Origin: Oppiella nova
Lineage: Eukaryota > Arthropoda > Arachnida > Sarcoptiformes > Oppiidae
Direction: 5' to 3'
NCBI GenBank assembly: GCA_905397405.1
Contig: CAJPVJ010000001.1
Coordinates: 186,001 to 250,000 of the forward strand
DNA length: 64,000 bases
Position 1 is the first letter of the stretch; each line of letters begins with the position of its first letter. Below are positions 17,604 to 27,099 of the stretch, piece after piece. A program made the position numbers and the translations under genes. The notes under the pieces are model-generated. The model ran no database searches and had not been told where the DNA came from. It saw nothing but the letters and a program-made list of their open reading frames with translations.

Positions 17604-17981
17604 TTACTTCTCAAATGCACAAGTGGTGCCTTGATGGAAAATCATTTGCCATATACCGTGATCATTCATAACCCAAATTGAACTGCGTAAAGCCACATTG
17701 TATTGAGCTTGAGTTGCCACATTGATTTGATGGCTTTGATAGGTCAGTAAAACGCTATGATCAGATAACGACTGAACTTGAAAATCCTGTGCTTGAATGA
17801 TGTCGGTATCTGTATCGTTTAAAAGTGCTTCAATCATTTGGGCTTTATGCACAACCCACCCTGATTTGGTAATTTCTTTAAAATCTGGATGTAACCGTTG
17901 ATCAAGTATTTGAAAGTTTTGACGATCACGATGATGCAACCCGCATTCATATTGAATTAATTGTTTGAATAGGTCTTGCAT
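17604..17981 (-). CDS. NTF2-like (DUF4440/SnoaL-like) protein
   Basis: A 125-residue soluble protein, 'LFKQLIQYECGLHHRDRQ' at the start, with 'LHPDFKEITKSGWVVHKAQMIEALL', 'VLLTYQSHQ' and 'SIWVMNDHGIWQMIFHQGT': the helix-plus-curved-sheet pattern of the NTF2/SnoaL superfamily, in particular DUF4440. The fold can host small-molecule binding or catalysis, and no specific substrate is indicated. It likely forms a two-gene unit with the STM3941-like gene. Confidence 0.75.
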   Translation of the reverse strand: MQDLFKQLIQYECGLHHRDRQNFQILDQRLHPDFKEITKSGWVVHKAQMIEALLNDTDTDIIQAQDFQVQSLSDHSVLLTYQSHQINVATQAQYNVALRSSIWVMNDHGIWQMIFHQGTTCAFEK

Positions 17982-18009
17982 TGTTAACAGACCCTAAATT
18001 GGTAGCAGT

Positions 18010-18034
18010 AAAAAAAGCACCCGAAGGTGCTTTT
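18010..18034 (-). terminator. Terminator of the metX-metW-Sel1 operon
   Basis: On the minus strand, AAAAGCACC / GGTGCTTTT with a TTCG tetraloop and a T-tract, directly after the Sel1 gene. Confidence 0.92.
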
Positions 18035-18053
18035 ATGATCGATGAAAATCAAA

Positions 18054-18650
18054 TTATTGAGCTTGAATCCATTGATCTGCACGTTGTGTTGCAGTACGAA
18101 TTTGGTCTTGAGTTAAGTTAGCAGCCAAAGCAGTTTTTTTGGTTTGCGACATGTTAATCACTTTATTGTCTAACATACCATCACGTGTAGAAAGCTCATA
18201 CCACTGATAAGCGCCCATGTAGTTTTTCTTTTGCTCTTCCATCACCGCAAGATTAAAGCTTGCACGGTTATCGCCGTGGCTTGCTGCTTTTTCAAAGTAT
18301 TGACGCGCAGATGTTTCGCTTTTAGAAACGCCTAAACCATCAGCATACATACGACCAACATTCAACTGAGCCGCAGAAATACCTTGGTCAGCCGCAGCTT
18401 TAAACCATGTAAATGCTTGTTTAAGGTCTTTAGATACACCACCAGTACCAGCCTGGAAATGTGTTGCTAAATAAAATTGTGCAGCAGGTTGACCAGCTTT
18501 GGCTGCTTTTTGCAAATCTGTCACATTCATATGTGCATATTGTGCTGCCATTGCTGATACAGATTGTTGTTGCTGCGGTACATAGTCCGCATGGGCTTGA
18601 ATACTCACTAGCCCAAAAAATAACGTACTGCCTAATAATAATTTCTTCAT
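18054..18650 (-). CDS. Secreted Sel1-repeat protein
   Basis: A 198-residue protein with a signal peptide 'MKKLLLGSTLFFGLVSIQAHA', cut before Asp. At least three Sel1-like (TPR-related) repeats follow: 'AAQFYLATHFQAGTGGVSKDLKQAFTWFKAAADQG', 'AAQLNVGRMYADGLGVSKSETSARQYFEKAASHG' and 'RASFNLAVMEEQKKNYMGAYQWYELS'. The predicted location is the periplasm. Sel1 repeats form solenoids for protein contacts. The start overlaps the metW stop by 4 bases, so it is translated with metW although its product is envelope-bound; a role in methionine metabolism is not obvious. Confidence 0.85.
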   Translation of the reverse strand: MKKLLLGSTLFFGLVSIQAHADYVPQQQQSVSAMAAQYAHMNVTDLQKAAKAGQPAAQFYLATHFQAGTGGVSKDLKQAFTWFKAAADQGISAAQLNVGRMYADGLGVSKSETSARQYFEKAASHGDNRASFNLAVMEEQKKNYMGAYQWYELSTRDGMLDNKVINMSQTKKTALAANLTQDQIRTATQRADQWIQAQ

Positions 18651-19240
18651 AGAGCGCTCACTCGATAAATAGCGACTTCGCCGAACAAATTCGGTATGGC
18701 TTTACTTAAAAAGCTACCTTGTTGGTTCCCATTTACAGCGAGTCGATCAATAATTTGAATCTGATTTTCAGCACATAATGCTTCAAAATCACGAAAGGTG
18801 CATAAGTGGATATTAGGTGTATTGTACCACATATACGGTAAGGCATCAGAAACAGGCATCTTGCCTTTCAGTGCAAGGAAAGACCGTGTTTTCCAATACG
18901 CAAAGTTAGGAAACGTAATAATTGCTTGTTTCCCCACACGCACCATATCGCGCAGAAGCACATCAGGTGCATCTACAGCTTGCAAAGCTTGTGCCATAAC
19001 CACATAGTCAAAAGACTGGTCGGCAAAGCGTCCCAAACCGAGGTTTAAGTCTTGTTGTATAATATTTAACCCTTTGCTGACGGCAATTGCAATCTTTTCT
19101 TGATCGATTTCTAGCCCGTAAGCATGAATTTGCTGTTTTTTGCTCATTTGTGACAATAATTCGCCATCACCACAACCTAAATCGAGCACACTTGCACCAG
19201 CATTGATCCATTTTTCTGCAAGCTGTTGGTCAATACGCAT
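18647..19240 (-). CDS. metW: Methionine biosynthesis protein MetW
   Basis: A 197-residue class I methyltransferase-fold protein, 'GASVLDLGCGDGELLSQM' (SAM-binding motif I), 'QQDLNLGLGRFADQSFDYVVMAQALQAVDAP' and 'FPNFAYWKTRSFLALKGKMPVSDALPYMWYNTPNIHLCTFRDFEALC'. MetW acts with MetX in homoserine acylation and is needed for full MetX activity in several proteobacteria. The stop of metX overlaps its start by one base, the usual tight metX-metW pairing. Confidence 0.95.
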   Translation of the reverse strand: MRIDQQLAEKWINAGASVLDLGCGDGELLSQMSKKQQIHAYGLEIDQEKIAIAVSKGLNIIQQDLNLGLGRFADQSFDYVVMAQALQAVDAPDVLLRDMVRVGKQAIITFPNFAYWKTRSFLALKGKMPVSDALPYMWYNTPNIHLCTFRDFEALCAENQIQIIDRLAVNGNQQGSFLSKAIPNLFGEVAIYRVSAL

Positions 19241-20400
19241 TACAAAGCCTCCTTAGGTGTTGAATGAAGGTGTTCAATACCACCTAAAAATGCACGTAAG
19301 GATTTGACGTACAAGGGGATAGGGAATAGGAATGAGTCATGGCCCTGCTCAGCATCAATATCCAAATAACTCACAGGTTTTTGATTGGTAATCAAGGCGT
19401 TGACAATCTCTTGCGAACGTTCTGGGCTAAAACGCCAGTCTGTTGTAAATGACACCACTAGAAAGCGGCATTTGGTATTAGATAATGCTTTAGTCAGTGA
19501 CTGTTCATATTCACGTGATGGATCGAAATAATCCAAAGCTTTGGTCATGATCAGATAAGTATTGGCATCAAAGTTACGACTGAATTGTTCACCTTGATAA
19601 CGCAGATAGCTTTCAACTTGGAACTCAACATCGAAACCATACATAAACTTGCCTGATTTTAAATCACGGCCAAATTTTTGTTTCATGGCTTCTTCAGAAA
19701 GGTAGGTAATATGACCCACCATACGTGCCAAAATTAAGCCACGTTTTGGATAACTATCGAGTTCTAAATAGCGGCCATTGTGAAAATCTGGATCAGACAA
19801 AATGGACTGACGTGCCACTTCGTTAAATGCAATATTTTGTGCGGAAAGCTTTGGTGCGCTGGCAATGATGACACATTTTTGTAAACGGTCAGGATAGTCC
19901 ACAGACCATTGTAAAGCCTGCATGCCACCTAAAGAACCACCAATGATTGAATACCAAACATCTATCCCTAAGCGGTCAGAGAGGAGGGCTTGAGTTTTAA
20001 CCCAATCACGTACAGTCACTAATGGAAAGTCGGGACCGTATGGGCGATTTTCATTTTCAGGGTTAGGTGAAGTGGGTCCCGTTGAGCCACTACAACCTCC
20101 AATATTGTTGAGTGCGACCACGAAAAACTTCGAGGTATCAATGGCTTTACCAGGCCCAATACATGCATCCCACCAGCCGGTTTTTTTATCGTCTTCATGG
20201 TGATAGCCAGCCGCATGATGATGTCCTGAAAGTGCATGGCAAATCAAAATTCCATTTGATTTATCTGCATTGAGCTCACCATAGGTTTCCACCATGATTT
20301 CATAGCGTGGCAATACTCGACCACACTCAAGCTCTAACGGTTCTTCAAATTCAAACTTTTGTGGAGTAACGAGCCCCACTGAATCAGCTGGAAAAGACAC
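19240..20400 (-). CDS. metX: Homoserine O-acyltransferase MetX
   Basis: It activates homoserine with an acyl-CoA as the first committed methionine step. The 386 residues form an alpha/beta hydrolase fold. The nucleophile elbow '[10 protein letters not shown]' gives Ser156; '[11 protein letters not shown]' and '[17 protein letters not shown]' form the family-specific pocket, and '[10 protein letters not shown]' carries the catalytic His near the C-terminus. MetX proteins were first described as acetyltransferases, but many gammaproteobacterial ones paired with MetW are annotated as succinyltransferases (metXS), so acyl-donor specificity is open here. It heads the metX-metW-Sel1 operon; its promoter lies in the 463-base gap upstream. 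Confidence 0.95.
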   Translation of the reverse strand: MSFPADSVGLVTPQKFEFEEPLELECGRVLPRYEIMVETYGELNADKSNGILICHALSGHHHAAGYHHEDDKKTGWWDACIGPGKAIDTSKFFVVALNNIGGCSGSTGPTSPNPENENRPYGPDFPLVTVRDWVKTQALLSDRLGIDVWYSIIGGSLGGMQALQWSVDYPDRLQKCVIIASAPKLSAQNIAFNEVARQSILSDPDFHNGRYLELDSYPKRGLILARMVGHITYLSEEAMKQKFGRDLKSGKFMYGFDVEFQVESYLRYQGEQFSRNFDANTYLIMTKALDYFDPSREYEQSLTKALSNTKCRFLVVSFTTDWRFSPERSQEIVNALITNQKPVSYLDIDAEQGHDSFLFPIPLYVKSLRAFLGGIEHLHSTPKEAL

Positions 20401-20805
20401 TGGAAATGTTCACCTTAAAATTTTAGAAGGTCGATAAATTACGGATATTAGAGATATCTAAGTCATCTGTATGGCTAATAAATTAATGATATTCCATGGT
20501 TTTCACAATAGCTTTTATCATTAAAGTTCACTTCAGGATGAGTGATGATGTCGAGTAGAGTCACAATGAATGTTTTGGCTTTGCTAAGACTCAACGTATT
20601 CTTCTTTCGAAAAAATGAAAAGCTAAGCTTTATCAGAGAGCGATCTTGTCAAACTTTGCTTCTCATCGCCAAACGTGTTCACTACTCGCCAACACCAGTC
20701 TGATCTCAAACAATCATGGATGAAATTTCCATGTATCTTTTTATCTTTAAATTATTTTTAAAAGATATAAAGCTGTTCGAAGAGATTGCTTGATAACATC
20801 AATAA
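20401..20805. other. Gene-poor stretch upstream of metX
   Basis: About 400 bases. On the plus strand there is a 45-codon open frame (20566-20703) ending 'RVHYSPTPV', without a good ribosome site or recognisable function; I do not call it a gene. The metX promoter should lie here on the minus strand. I did not recognise a SAM riboswitch. Confidence 0.45.
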
Positions 20806-20841
20806 ATAAAAGAAAGGATACCACTAGGGGGCATCCTTTCT
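20806..20841 (-). terminator. Terminator of leuA
   Basis: On the minus strand, AGAAAGGATGCC / GGTATCCTTTCT (one G-T pair) with a CCCTAGT loop, followed by TTTTATTTATT. Confidence 0.88.
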
Positions 20842-20863
20842 AAAGTCTTTTAACTGATATCGC

Positions 20864-22561
20864 TTATACAGCAGCAGCGATGACTTGTTCAGTACTTAAA
20901 ACACCTTGGTCAATCAAACGATTGGTTGCCGCTATAATTGCTTCAATTGAAGAGGTAACAATATTGTCATGCACACCAGCACCGAATGCAGATTTACCTG
21001 TACCTTGGACTTGAAGTTCGATCAATGCCAATGCTTTTGCATGTGCACCAGAACTGATACTGCGTTCTTCGTAGTTTAAGACATCAATTGGTAATTGAAG
21101 TGCATTTAAAATCGCAGAAATTGGACCATTCCCTTCACCACGTAAGCGCTGAGTTTCACCATTGATGACCACATCAAGTTCAATCACTTGGCTACCGTTT
21201 TCATCTGACAATCTATAATTTTTCGCTGAATAATGTGCATCTTTTGCAGCAACGTAGGTGTCTTTAAACAAGGTCCAAATTTGCTGAGCTGAAACTTCAA
21301 CGCCTTCTTCATCTGCGACTTGTTGAACAATTTGTGAGAATTCAATTTGTAAGCGACGAGGTAAAACTACGTTATAGTTAGACTCTAATAAGTAAGCAAT
21401 ACCGCCTTTGCCCGACTGTGAGTTGACACGGATCACTGCATCATAATCACGACCTAAGTCTTTAGGGTCGATCGGTAAATAAGGCATATCCCAAATTTCT
21501 TCGTCTTTTTGGAACTCAAAGCCTTTTTTAATTGCATCTTGGTGAGAACCAGAGAAAGCAGTAAAGACCAAATCACCGGCATATGGGTGGCGTGGGTGTA
21601 CAGGCAAGCCAGTACATTCTTCTATTGTGGCAATAATCTCATTAATGTTTGAGAAATCTAACTCACATGCCACACCTTGTGTGTACATGTTTAATGCAAT
21701 TGCAGCAACGTCCACGTTACCAGTACGTTCACCATTCCCAAATACACAACCTTCAACACGATCAGCACCAGCCATGATCGCTAACTCAGATGCTGCAATA
21801 CCACAACCACGGTCATTGTGACAATGTACTGAAATAATCACACCATCACGACGTTGCAAATTACGATGCATCCATTCGATTTGGTCGGCATAGACATGCG
21901 GACCTGAAACCTCAACAGTTGCAGGTAAGTTTAAAATGACTTTATTGTCAGGCGATGCTTCCCAAATTTCAGTCACTGCATCACAGACATCTTTAGCAAC
22001 CTCTAATTCTGTTGCTGTAAAACATTCTGGGCTGTACTGAAAAATAAATTCAGTTTCAGGCTGTTTTGCTGCATATTCTTTTACTTTGCTTGCTGCATTG
22101 ATGGCCAATTGTTTTGCACCATTGACATCAACATTCAATACTTTTTTACGGAAAGTGGGTGAGTTCGAGTTATAGATATGCACAATGGCACGTTTCGCAC
22201 CTTGTAAGGCTTCAAAGGTACGTGCAATTAAATGATCACGCGCTTGCACCAAGACTTCGATATAAACGTCATCTGGAATATGACCTTCTTCAATCAACTT
22301 ACGAGTGAAATCAAAATCAACTTGTGATGCTGAAGGAAAGCCAATTTCAATATGTTTAAAGCCGATTTTGACCAACATTTCGAACATTTTGAATTTTTGT
22401 TCAATGTTCATTGGCTCGAAAATCGCTTGGTTACCATCACGAAGGTCGGTACTCATCCAAATTGGCGCTTTATTGATTTCGTTATTTGGCCATTGACGGT
22501 CAGGCAAGTCTACACGTTGGTACATGCGACGATATTTTTTACTTGGATCAGCCAACATCAT
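20864..22561 (-). CDS. leuA: 2-isopropylmalate synthase
   Basis: It condenses acetyl-CoA with 2-oxoisovalerate, the first step of leucine synthesis, and is usually inhibited by leucine through its C-terminal domain. At 565 residues it belongs to the longer LeuA form. Motifs: N-terminal 'WMSTDLRDGNQAI' (HMGL-like catalytic start), 'HIEIGFPSASQVDFDF', 'ISVHCHNDRGCGIAASELA' (metal-binding His pair), 'VEGCVFGNGERTGNVD' and the C-terminal LeuA dimer domain 'ISAILNALQLPIDVLNYEE...ALALIELQ'. The first of two tandem ATGs has AAGGAG seven bases upstream. I found no leucine-rich leader peptide in the upstream 278 bases. Confidence 0.96.
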   Translation of the reverse strand: MMLADPSKKYRRMYQRVDLPDRQWPNNEINKAPIWMSTDLRDGNQAIFEPMNIEQKFKMFEMLVKIGFKHIEIGFPSASQVDFDFTRKLIEEGHIPDDVYIEVLVQARDHLIARTFEALQGAKRAIVHIYNSNSPTFRKKVLNVDVNGAKQLAINAASKVKEYAAKQPETEFIFQYSPECFTATELEVAKDVCDAVTEIWEASPDNKVILNLPATVEVSGPHVYADQIEWMHRNLQRRDGVIISVHCHNDRGCGIAASELAIMAGADRVEGCVFGNGERTGNVDVAAIALNMYTQGVACELDFSNINEIIATIEECTGLPVHPRHPYAGDLVFTAFSGSHQDAIKKGFEFQKDEEIWDMPYLPIDPKDLGRDYDAVIRVNSQSGKGGIAYLLESNYNVVLPRRLQIEFSQIVQQVADEEGVEVSAQQIWTLFKDTYVAAKDAHYSAKNYRLSDENGSQVIELDVVINGETQRLRGEGNGPISAILNALQLPIDVLNYEERSISSGAHAKALALIELQVQGTGKSAFGAGVHDNIVTSSIEAIIAATNRLIDQGVLSTEQVIAAAV

Positions 22562-22839
22562 GAGGGAACTCCTTGTGTAGTTGTTGTTGCTCGTCTCTTG
22601 GGTAAAGGCAACTTACTACAAATATAGATTGTGTCTATCTGTTCAATTTACAAGTGTTTTTAAGATGAAAACACAGTAAATTTTCATAAATTTATACGTG
22701 GGTAACACGAGATAAATCTAAACACTGATAACTTACAAATGGTTTAACTTAAGATTAATTCTAAAACAATTATCTTGGAAATAATTTCCTTAATTTGCAT
22801 AAAAAATATCAGTTGAGAGAAAAATTTCCTTTGAATGAC

Positions 22840-23940
22840 TTAATCTTGAAAAATATATTCTTGATTGATTTCTTTTACGGTAGCAGTTCCCATTAATGCC
22901 ATGGTAATTTCAAATTCTTCCTTTAAAATTTTAATCACATGGGCGACACCTAAAGCACCAGCAACAGAGAGCCCGTAGATCGCAGGACGGCCAATCAGCA
23001 CTGCAGATGCGCCTAAAGCCAATGCTTTAAATATATCTGTACCACGGCGGATTCCACCATCCAAAAGTAAAGGAAAATCATGAGGAACAACGGCCTTAAT
23101 TTTTGCTAAGGCGATCAGTGGGGAAATACTCGTATTGAGTACTCGCCCACCATGATTAGAAACGATTAAGCCTTTTACGCCGATTTCGACTGCTTTTTTT
23201 GCATCGAGTGGATGTAGCACACCCTTTAAAATTACAGGCAAATGGCTATGGGCAATTATAAATTCGATATCTGCCCATTTGGGTGCAATTTGCATTAAAC
23301 CGTTGAATACAGGATGTTGATGCTCAGAAATTTCGGGTAGGGGAATGTGGGTGGGTGTATGGGGGTGTTGCATGCCTTCTGGCAATTGAAAATTCACCCG
23401 ACGTTCACGATCACGAATCCCTGTATGCGGTGAATCTACTGTAATCACAAGCGCTTTAAAATTTTGTTGTTCTGCGAGTCGAACTAAGGCCAATGATTTC
23501 TCACGATCACCTTGCCAATACAGTTGGAACCATTTCAGCGGGTTTTCTTGTTTTAAACTTCGCATATCGGTATTGGTGAAAGTACTCAGTACGATATTAC
23601 TTCCTAAAACTTCGGCTGCCAGTGCAGCCGCAGCTTCGCCCTCTGGGTGGAACAATTGTTGATGTCCAATCGGTGCAAGAAAAATTGGATGAGGAAATTT
23701 TTGCCCTAAAATTTCACATTCTGTCGAGCCTTGAGTTAAGTCATTGAGCAGTCTTGGAATCAGTTGAATATTTTTAAATTGTTGTAAGTTTTCTTGAACA
23801 CTTTGCTCATCCATCGCCCCACCTTGCAAGTAGTGCCAAGTTTTTTCAGGCAGATGCTGTTCTGCTTGTTTCTCGTAATCCGCAATGGTCTGTAAATATG
23901 CTGGAATTTGAGTGAGTGGTGCTTGGATTTTTTTACTCAT
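22840..23940 (-). CDS. FMN-dependent alpha-hydroxyacid oxidase/dehydrogenase
   Basis: A 366-residue TIM-barrel flavoprotein of the lactate/glycolate oxidase family. Visible residues: 'TWHYLQGGAMDE' near residue 38 (the family has a Tyr here), 'LAPIGHQQLFHPEGE', 'FQLYWQGDR' (active-site Tyr in YxQ), 'ALVITVDSPHTGIRDRERR', 'LPVILKGVLHPLDA' (Lys near the flavin), 'VSNHGGRVL' (catalytic His and substrate-binding Arg) and 'LLLDGGIRRGTDIFKALALGASAVLIGRP' (FMN phosphate site). Substrate cannot be decided between lactate, glycolate and other 2-hydroxyacids. No lld operon is nearby, so lldD is not assigned. Confidence 0.88.
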   Translation of the reverse strand: MSKKIQAPLTQIPAYLQTIADYEKQAEQHLPEKTWHYLQGGAMDEQSVQENLQQFKNIQLIPRLLNDLTQGSTECEILGQKFPHPIFLAPIGHQQLFHPEGEAAAALAAEVLGSNIVLSTFTNTDMRSLKQENPLKWFQLYWQGDREKSLALVRLAEQQNFKALVITVDSPHTGIRDRERRVNFQLPEGMQHPHTPTHIPLPEISEHQHPVFNGLMQIAPKWADIEFIIAHSHLPVILKGVLHPLDAKKAVEIGVKGLIVSNHGGRVLNTSISPLIALAKIKAVVPHDFPLLLDGGIRRGTDIFKALALGASAVLIGRPAIYGLSVAGALGVAHVIKILKEEFEITMALMGTATVKEINQEYIFQD

Positions 23941-24002
23941 TTATTGATTGTCCAAATTTATACAAAACACTTTCATTACAATAATGACTTGCGAACTAAA
24001 AC

Positions 24003-24686
24003 TTATAAATCACTCCATTCACGTAGAAGGTTGTGATAGATCCCTGTAAGACTAATCACTTGCTCATGTGTAGCAGACAGCTCGATGGTCAGCTTTTGAA
24101 TATTTTGATCTAAGTCAAAGAGAATTCGTCGTTGCGCATCGGATGAAACAAAGCTTTGTACCCAAAAGAACGAAGCAATACGTGCACCTTCAGTGACTGG
24201 GTTGACTTGATGCAAGCTGGTTGATGGATAGACAATTGCATCACCAGCTGGAAGTTTTACTTCTTGTGTGCCAAAAGTATCTTCGATCACCAGTTCGCCG
24301 CCATCGTATTCATCGGGATTGGTGAGAAAAACAGTGCAAGACACATCTGTCCTTAAGTACTGATTGAGTTGAGGATGGCGACGGATAGCATTATCAACAT
24401 GCATCCCAAAATTTCCGCCGTGTTGATAACAATTAAACAGCGGAGGTAAAAATGTTTTTGGAAGTGCGGCACTAAAGAACAAAGGATTTGCGTTGGCAGC
24501 ATTTTGAATGATTTGTCCAAGCTCTAATGCTTGTTGAGAATCTTGAGCCAGTTGTAAATTATTTTTTAAATGCGCAGATTGATAGCCTGTTGTTGCTTTT
24601 CCATCTGTCCACTCTGCTTGAGAAAGTGTCTGACGACAATGATTTAGTTCATCCAGACTGAGTAAATTTGGAATATGTAAAATCAT
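24003..24686 (-). CDS. piuC: Fe(II)/2-oxoglutarate-dependent PKHD-type hydroxylase
   Basis: A 227-residue cytoplasmic dioxygenase. The iron triad is visible as His96-x-Asp98 ('FGMHVDNAI') and His159 ('SLHQVNPV'), with 2-oxoglutarate-binding Arg169 ('GARIASFFW'). This is the PiuC/YbiX family, commonly encoded beside a TonB-dependent siderophore receptor (piuA/fiu) and iron-repressed; the native substrate is not settled. The ATG at 24686 follows GGGGAAG; the longer in-frame start would run through the ribosome site. A strong terminator separates it from the receptor gene upstream. Confidence 0.9.
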   Translation of the reverse strand: MILHIPNLLSLDELNHCRQTLSQAEWTDGKATTGYQSAHLKNNLQLAQDSQQALELGQIIQNAANANPLFFSAALPKTFLPPLFNCYQHGGNFGMHVDNAIRRHPQLNQYLRTDVSCTVFLTNPDEYDGGELVIEDTFGTQEVKLPAGDAIVYPSTSLHQVNPVTEGARIASFFWVQSFVSSDAQRRILFDLDQNIQKLTIELSATHEQVISLTGIYHNLLREWSDL

Positions 24687-24710
24687 GATTTTCTTCCCCA
24701 AAAAAAGAAA

Positions 24711-24734
24711 CAGCGTCTGATGAATCAGACGCTG
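24711..24734 (-). terminator. Terminator between the receptor gene and piuC
   Basis: A perfect stem CAGCGTCTGA / TCAGACGCTG with a 4-base loop, followed on the minus strand by TTTCTTTTTTT. It ends the receptor transcript just before the piuC ribosome site. Confidence 0.93.
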
Positions 24735-24759
24735 AATTTTAACATAGATTGGCTAAATC

Positions 24760-27099
24760 TTAGAACTTATAGTTGATGTTGAATACGCCTTTTCGACCCT
24801 CACCAGGCATTGCCCAACCATTGTTACGGATATGGGTATAGTACTTCTCATCACTTAAGTTTTGCCCTAATAATTGGAAACTTAAATCTTTGTTGTAGCT
24901 GTAGGTTACAGAAGCATTGTGAATCACATAATCTTCAGACTTGACCTGCGGCACAAGATTATTCGTCGCTGAACGTGTGCTTAAATACATTTCACCTTGA
25001 TAGGTTAAGCCATAGCCAGCTTGCCACTGATCATTGAATTGATACGTTGTCCATAAGCTGCCTGAAACTTTAGGCACATTGACCAATTTGTCACCTTTTT
25101 GGAAGTCAATATTCGGTGAACCATTGACTTTAGTTTGGTCGTATTCTCCTTCCATATAAGCAGCACTAGCGGTGATGTTCCATTTTGGCGTAATTTCACC
25201 CGCTAAACCAAGTTCAACACCTTGTACATAGTTTTTACCATCTAATTTGGCATCTGGTTGTCCAGGTATATCATTGGTTACACGGACTTTATCTTGTTCA
25301 TTGCGGAATACTGCAGCAGAAACCAAGAAGTTAGGATTTGCTTGCCACTTTGCCCCCACTTCATAGGCAACTGCATTTTCAGGATCTGTACTGCAAGAAT
25401 TTGCTGTGATTGCATTGTTGGTAATAGTTTGAGAACAGCCACCACTTGCAGTATTTTGTACCGGCTTTTGAGCATTGGCATAAGACAAATAAAGACTGGT
25501 TGCTGGTGTTGGTTTAAATGTCAAACCGGCATTATAGGAAATTAAATTATCAGACTGTTTATAGTTTTGACCACGAGTTACCGCTGCATTGGTTGTTGAA
25601 ATAGTATCTGAACGATATTGACCGTCAGTATAATCATTACGCACACCAAGGTTAAGTAACCATTGTTCACCAAACTTTAAAGTATCAAACAAATACGCTG
25701 AATAAACATTTAAGTAGCCTTCAGCAACTCCTGTTTTACGGAAATTTGTTGGACCATGCCAAAAGTTATCTGGATTGTATACATTCATGTAAAGCGGGGT
25801 AGTAATAGAACTACCTGCTGATGAACCATTTGAATTATATAAATAGCCAGCTGTGGTAATCGCATAGTCCTCACGACTAAAGCCCACCCCAGCAACAAGA
25901 GCATGATCAATAACACCTGTTTTAAATTGCATATTGATGTTGGTGTCATTGGCAAATTGTTTATTATGGGTATCACGATAATAACCACGTGGTCCAGAAA
26001 TATAATATGAACCATTTGGGACTGTAAGCGTGGTTGAACCAGAGGTTACACTACAATTCTTATAGCCCGTTTGGTTGGTATTGGTCAGTGCTGTTGGTGA
26101 TGTGCCATCTGCTAAACAAAATGTTCCTTGTGGTGCAGAAACAGTTGCTTTTTGTTGAATATCACTATAACGAGTAATGGAGTTCAGTTTTGCGTTGGGA
26201 CTGATCTCGCTTTCTACTTTAAATGTGACAACCTGATTTTCAATATCTTGTTGATCTAAGTTGCTATAGCCATAGTTATTTTTATCTGAAATCCCTTTGA
26301 CAGGTTTGCCATTATAATAAGGAACGCCGTACTGTGGATCATTTTCATCTTTTTGATATAAGTAAGATAAAGTTGCCTTGGTGGTATCACTGATTCCAAA
26401 AGTAACCGATGGCGCAATTCCCCAACGTTTCATTTCTTCATCACGACCCGCATAGGTGTTTTGATGCCCCATTACATTTAAACGAAATGCTAAATCTTCA
26501 TCTACAACTTTATTAAAATCACCTGTAAAGCGTTTATAGCTATCTGAACCAAAACCTAAAGTAACTTCATTGCTGTCACGATTCTTAGGCGTTTTAGAGA
26601 CTAAATTGACACCACCACTGATTTGTCCTACACCATTTTCAACAGAATTCGCACCTTTGATGATTTCAACAGCTTCATAGTTGAATAAATCAGAACGGTT
26701 GGTTAATGCTGCATCACGTAAGCCATCTACAGTTGTGTTATAGGTTGCATCATAACCCCGTAGGTTGATTTTATCGCCATAACCACCACCACCTTCGCCA
26801 GCACCAAAACTAATGCCTGGAGTTGTTGCAAGGGCTTGTTGTAGTGAAAGTAAGCCTTGATCTTTGAGAGCTTTTTCCGTGATGACCTGAACGGTTTTAG
26901 CTGTATCTAAAATGGTTTCTGTACGTTTAGTTGAAGATGTTTTTGCTGCTAAATATGCAGTATTTTGTTCTGCTCGAGCTTGAATCGTTGGGAGTTGTAC
27001 TGTTGTATCTTCAGTTGCTGCAAAAGCTAGGTTGGGTAAAGCAATTGCAAGTGCAACTGTTTTAACTTTTTTGTTTTTTACAGAATATTTTTGAGCCAT
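24760..27099 (-). CDS. TonB-dependent siderophore receptor (PiuA/Fiu-like)
   Basis: An outer-membrane receptor of about 779 residues. It has a signal peptide ending 'LPNLAFA', then a plug domain ('TILDTAKTVQVITEKALKDQG', 'ALATTPGISFGAGEGGGGYGDKINLRGYDATYNTTVDG', 'VEIIKGANSVENGVGQISGGVNLVSKTP') and a 22-strand barrel ending 'GVFNINYKF' with the terminal Phe expected for BAM insertion. The plug resembles catecholate receptors of the Fiu/PiuA group, and the adjacent piuC supports this. The ATG at 27099 is preferred to an upstream TTG because it starts the signal peptide, although its ribosome site is weak. A Fur-like box lies about 110 bases upstream. Confidence 0.88.
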   Translation of the reverse strand: MAQKYSVKNKKVKTVALAIALPNLAFAATEDTTVQLPTIQARAEQNTAYLAAKTSSTKRTETILDTAKTVQVITEKALKDQGLLSLQQALATTPGISFGAGEGGGGYGDKINLRGYDATYNTTVDGLRDAALTNRSDLFNYEAVEIIKGANSVENGVGQISGGVNLVSKTPKNRDSNEVTLGFGSDSYKRFTGDFNKVVDEDLAFRLNVMGHQNTYAGRDEEMKRWGIAPSVTFGISDTTKATLSYLYQKDENDPQYGVPYYNGKPVKGISDKNNYGYSNLDQQDIENQVVTFKVESEISPNAKLNSITRYSDIQQKATVSAPQGTFCLADGTSPTALTNTNQTGYKNCSVTSGSTTLTVPNGSYYISGPRGYYRDTHNKQFANDTNINMQFKTGVIDHALVAGVGFSREDYAITTAGYLYNSNGSSAGSSITTPLYMNVYNPDNFWHGPTNFRKTGVAEGYLNVYSAYLFDTLKFGEQWLLNLGVRNDYTDGQYRSDTISTTNAAVTRGQNYKQSDNLISYNAGLTFKPTPATSLYLSYANAQKPVQNTASGGCSQTITNNAITANSCSTDPENAVAYEVGAKWQANPNFLVSAAVFRNEQDKVRVTNDIPGQPDAKLDGKNYVQGVELGLAGEITPKWNITASAAYMEGEYDQTKVNGSPNIDFQKGDKLVNVPKVSGSLWTTYQFNDQWQAGYGLTYQGEMYLSTRSATNNLVPQVKSEDYVIHNASVTYSYNKDLSFQLLGQNLSDEKYYTHIRNNGWAMPGEGRKGVFNINYKF

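Noticed and set aside
20401-20863. A SAM or other methionine riboswitch ahead of metX
   Set aside because: I found no kink-turn or conserved core; the leuA terminator and a weak open frame are the only features.
22562-22839. A leucine attenuation leader for leuA
   Set aside because: There is no short frame with a run of Leu codons and no paired terminator/antiterminator.
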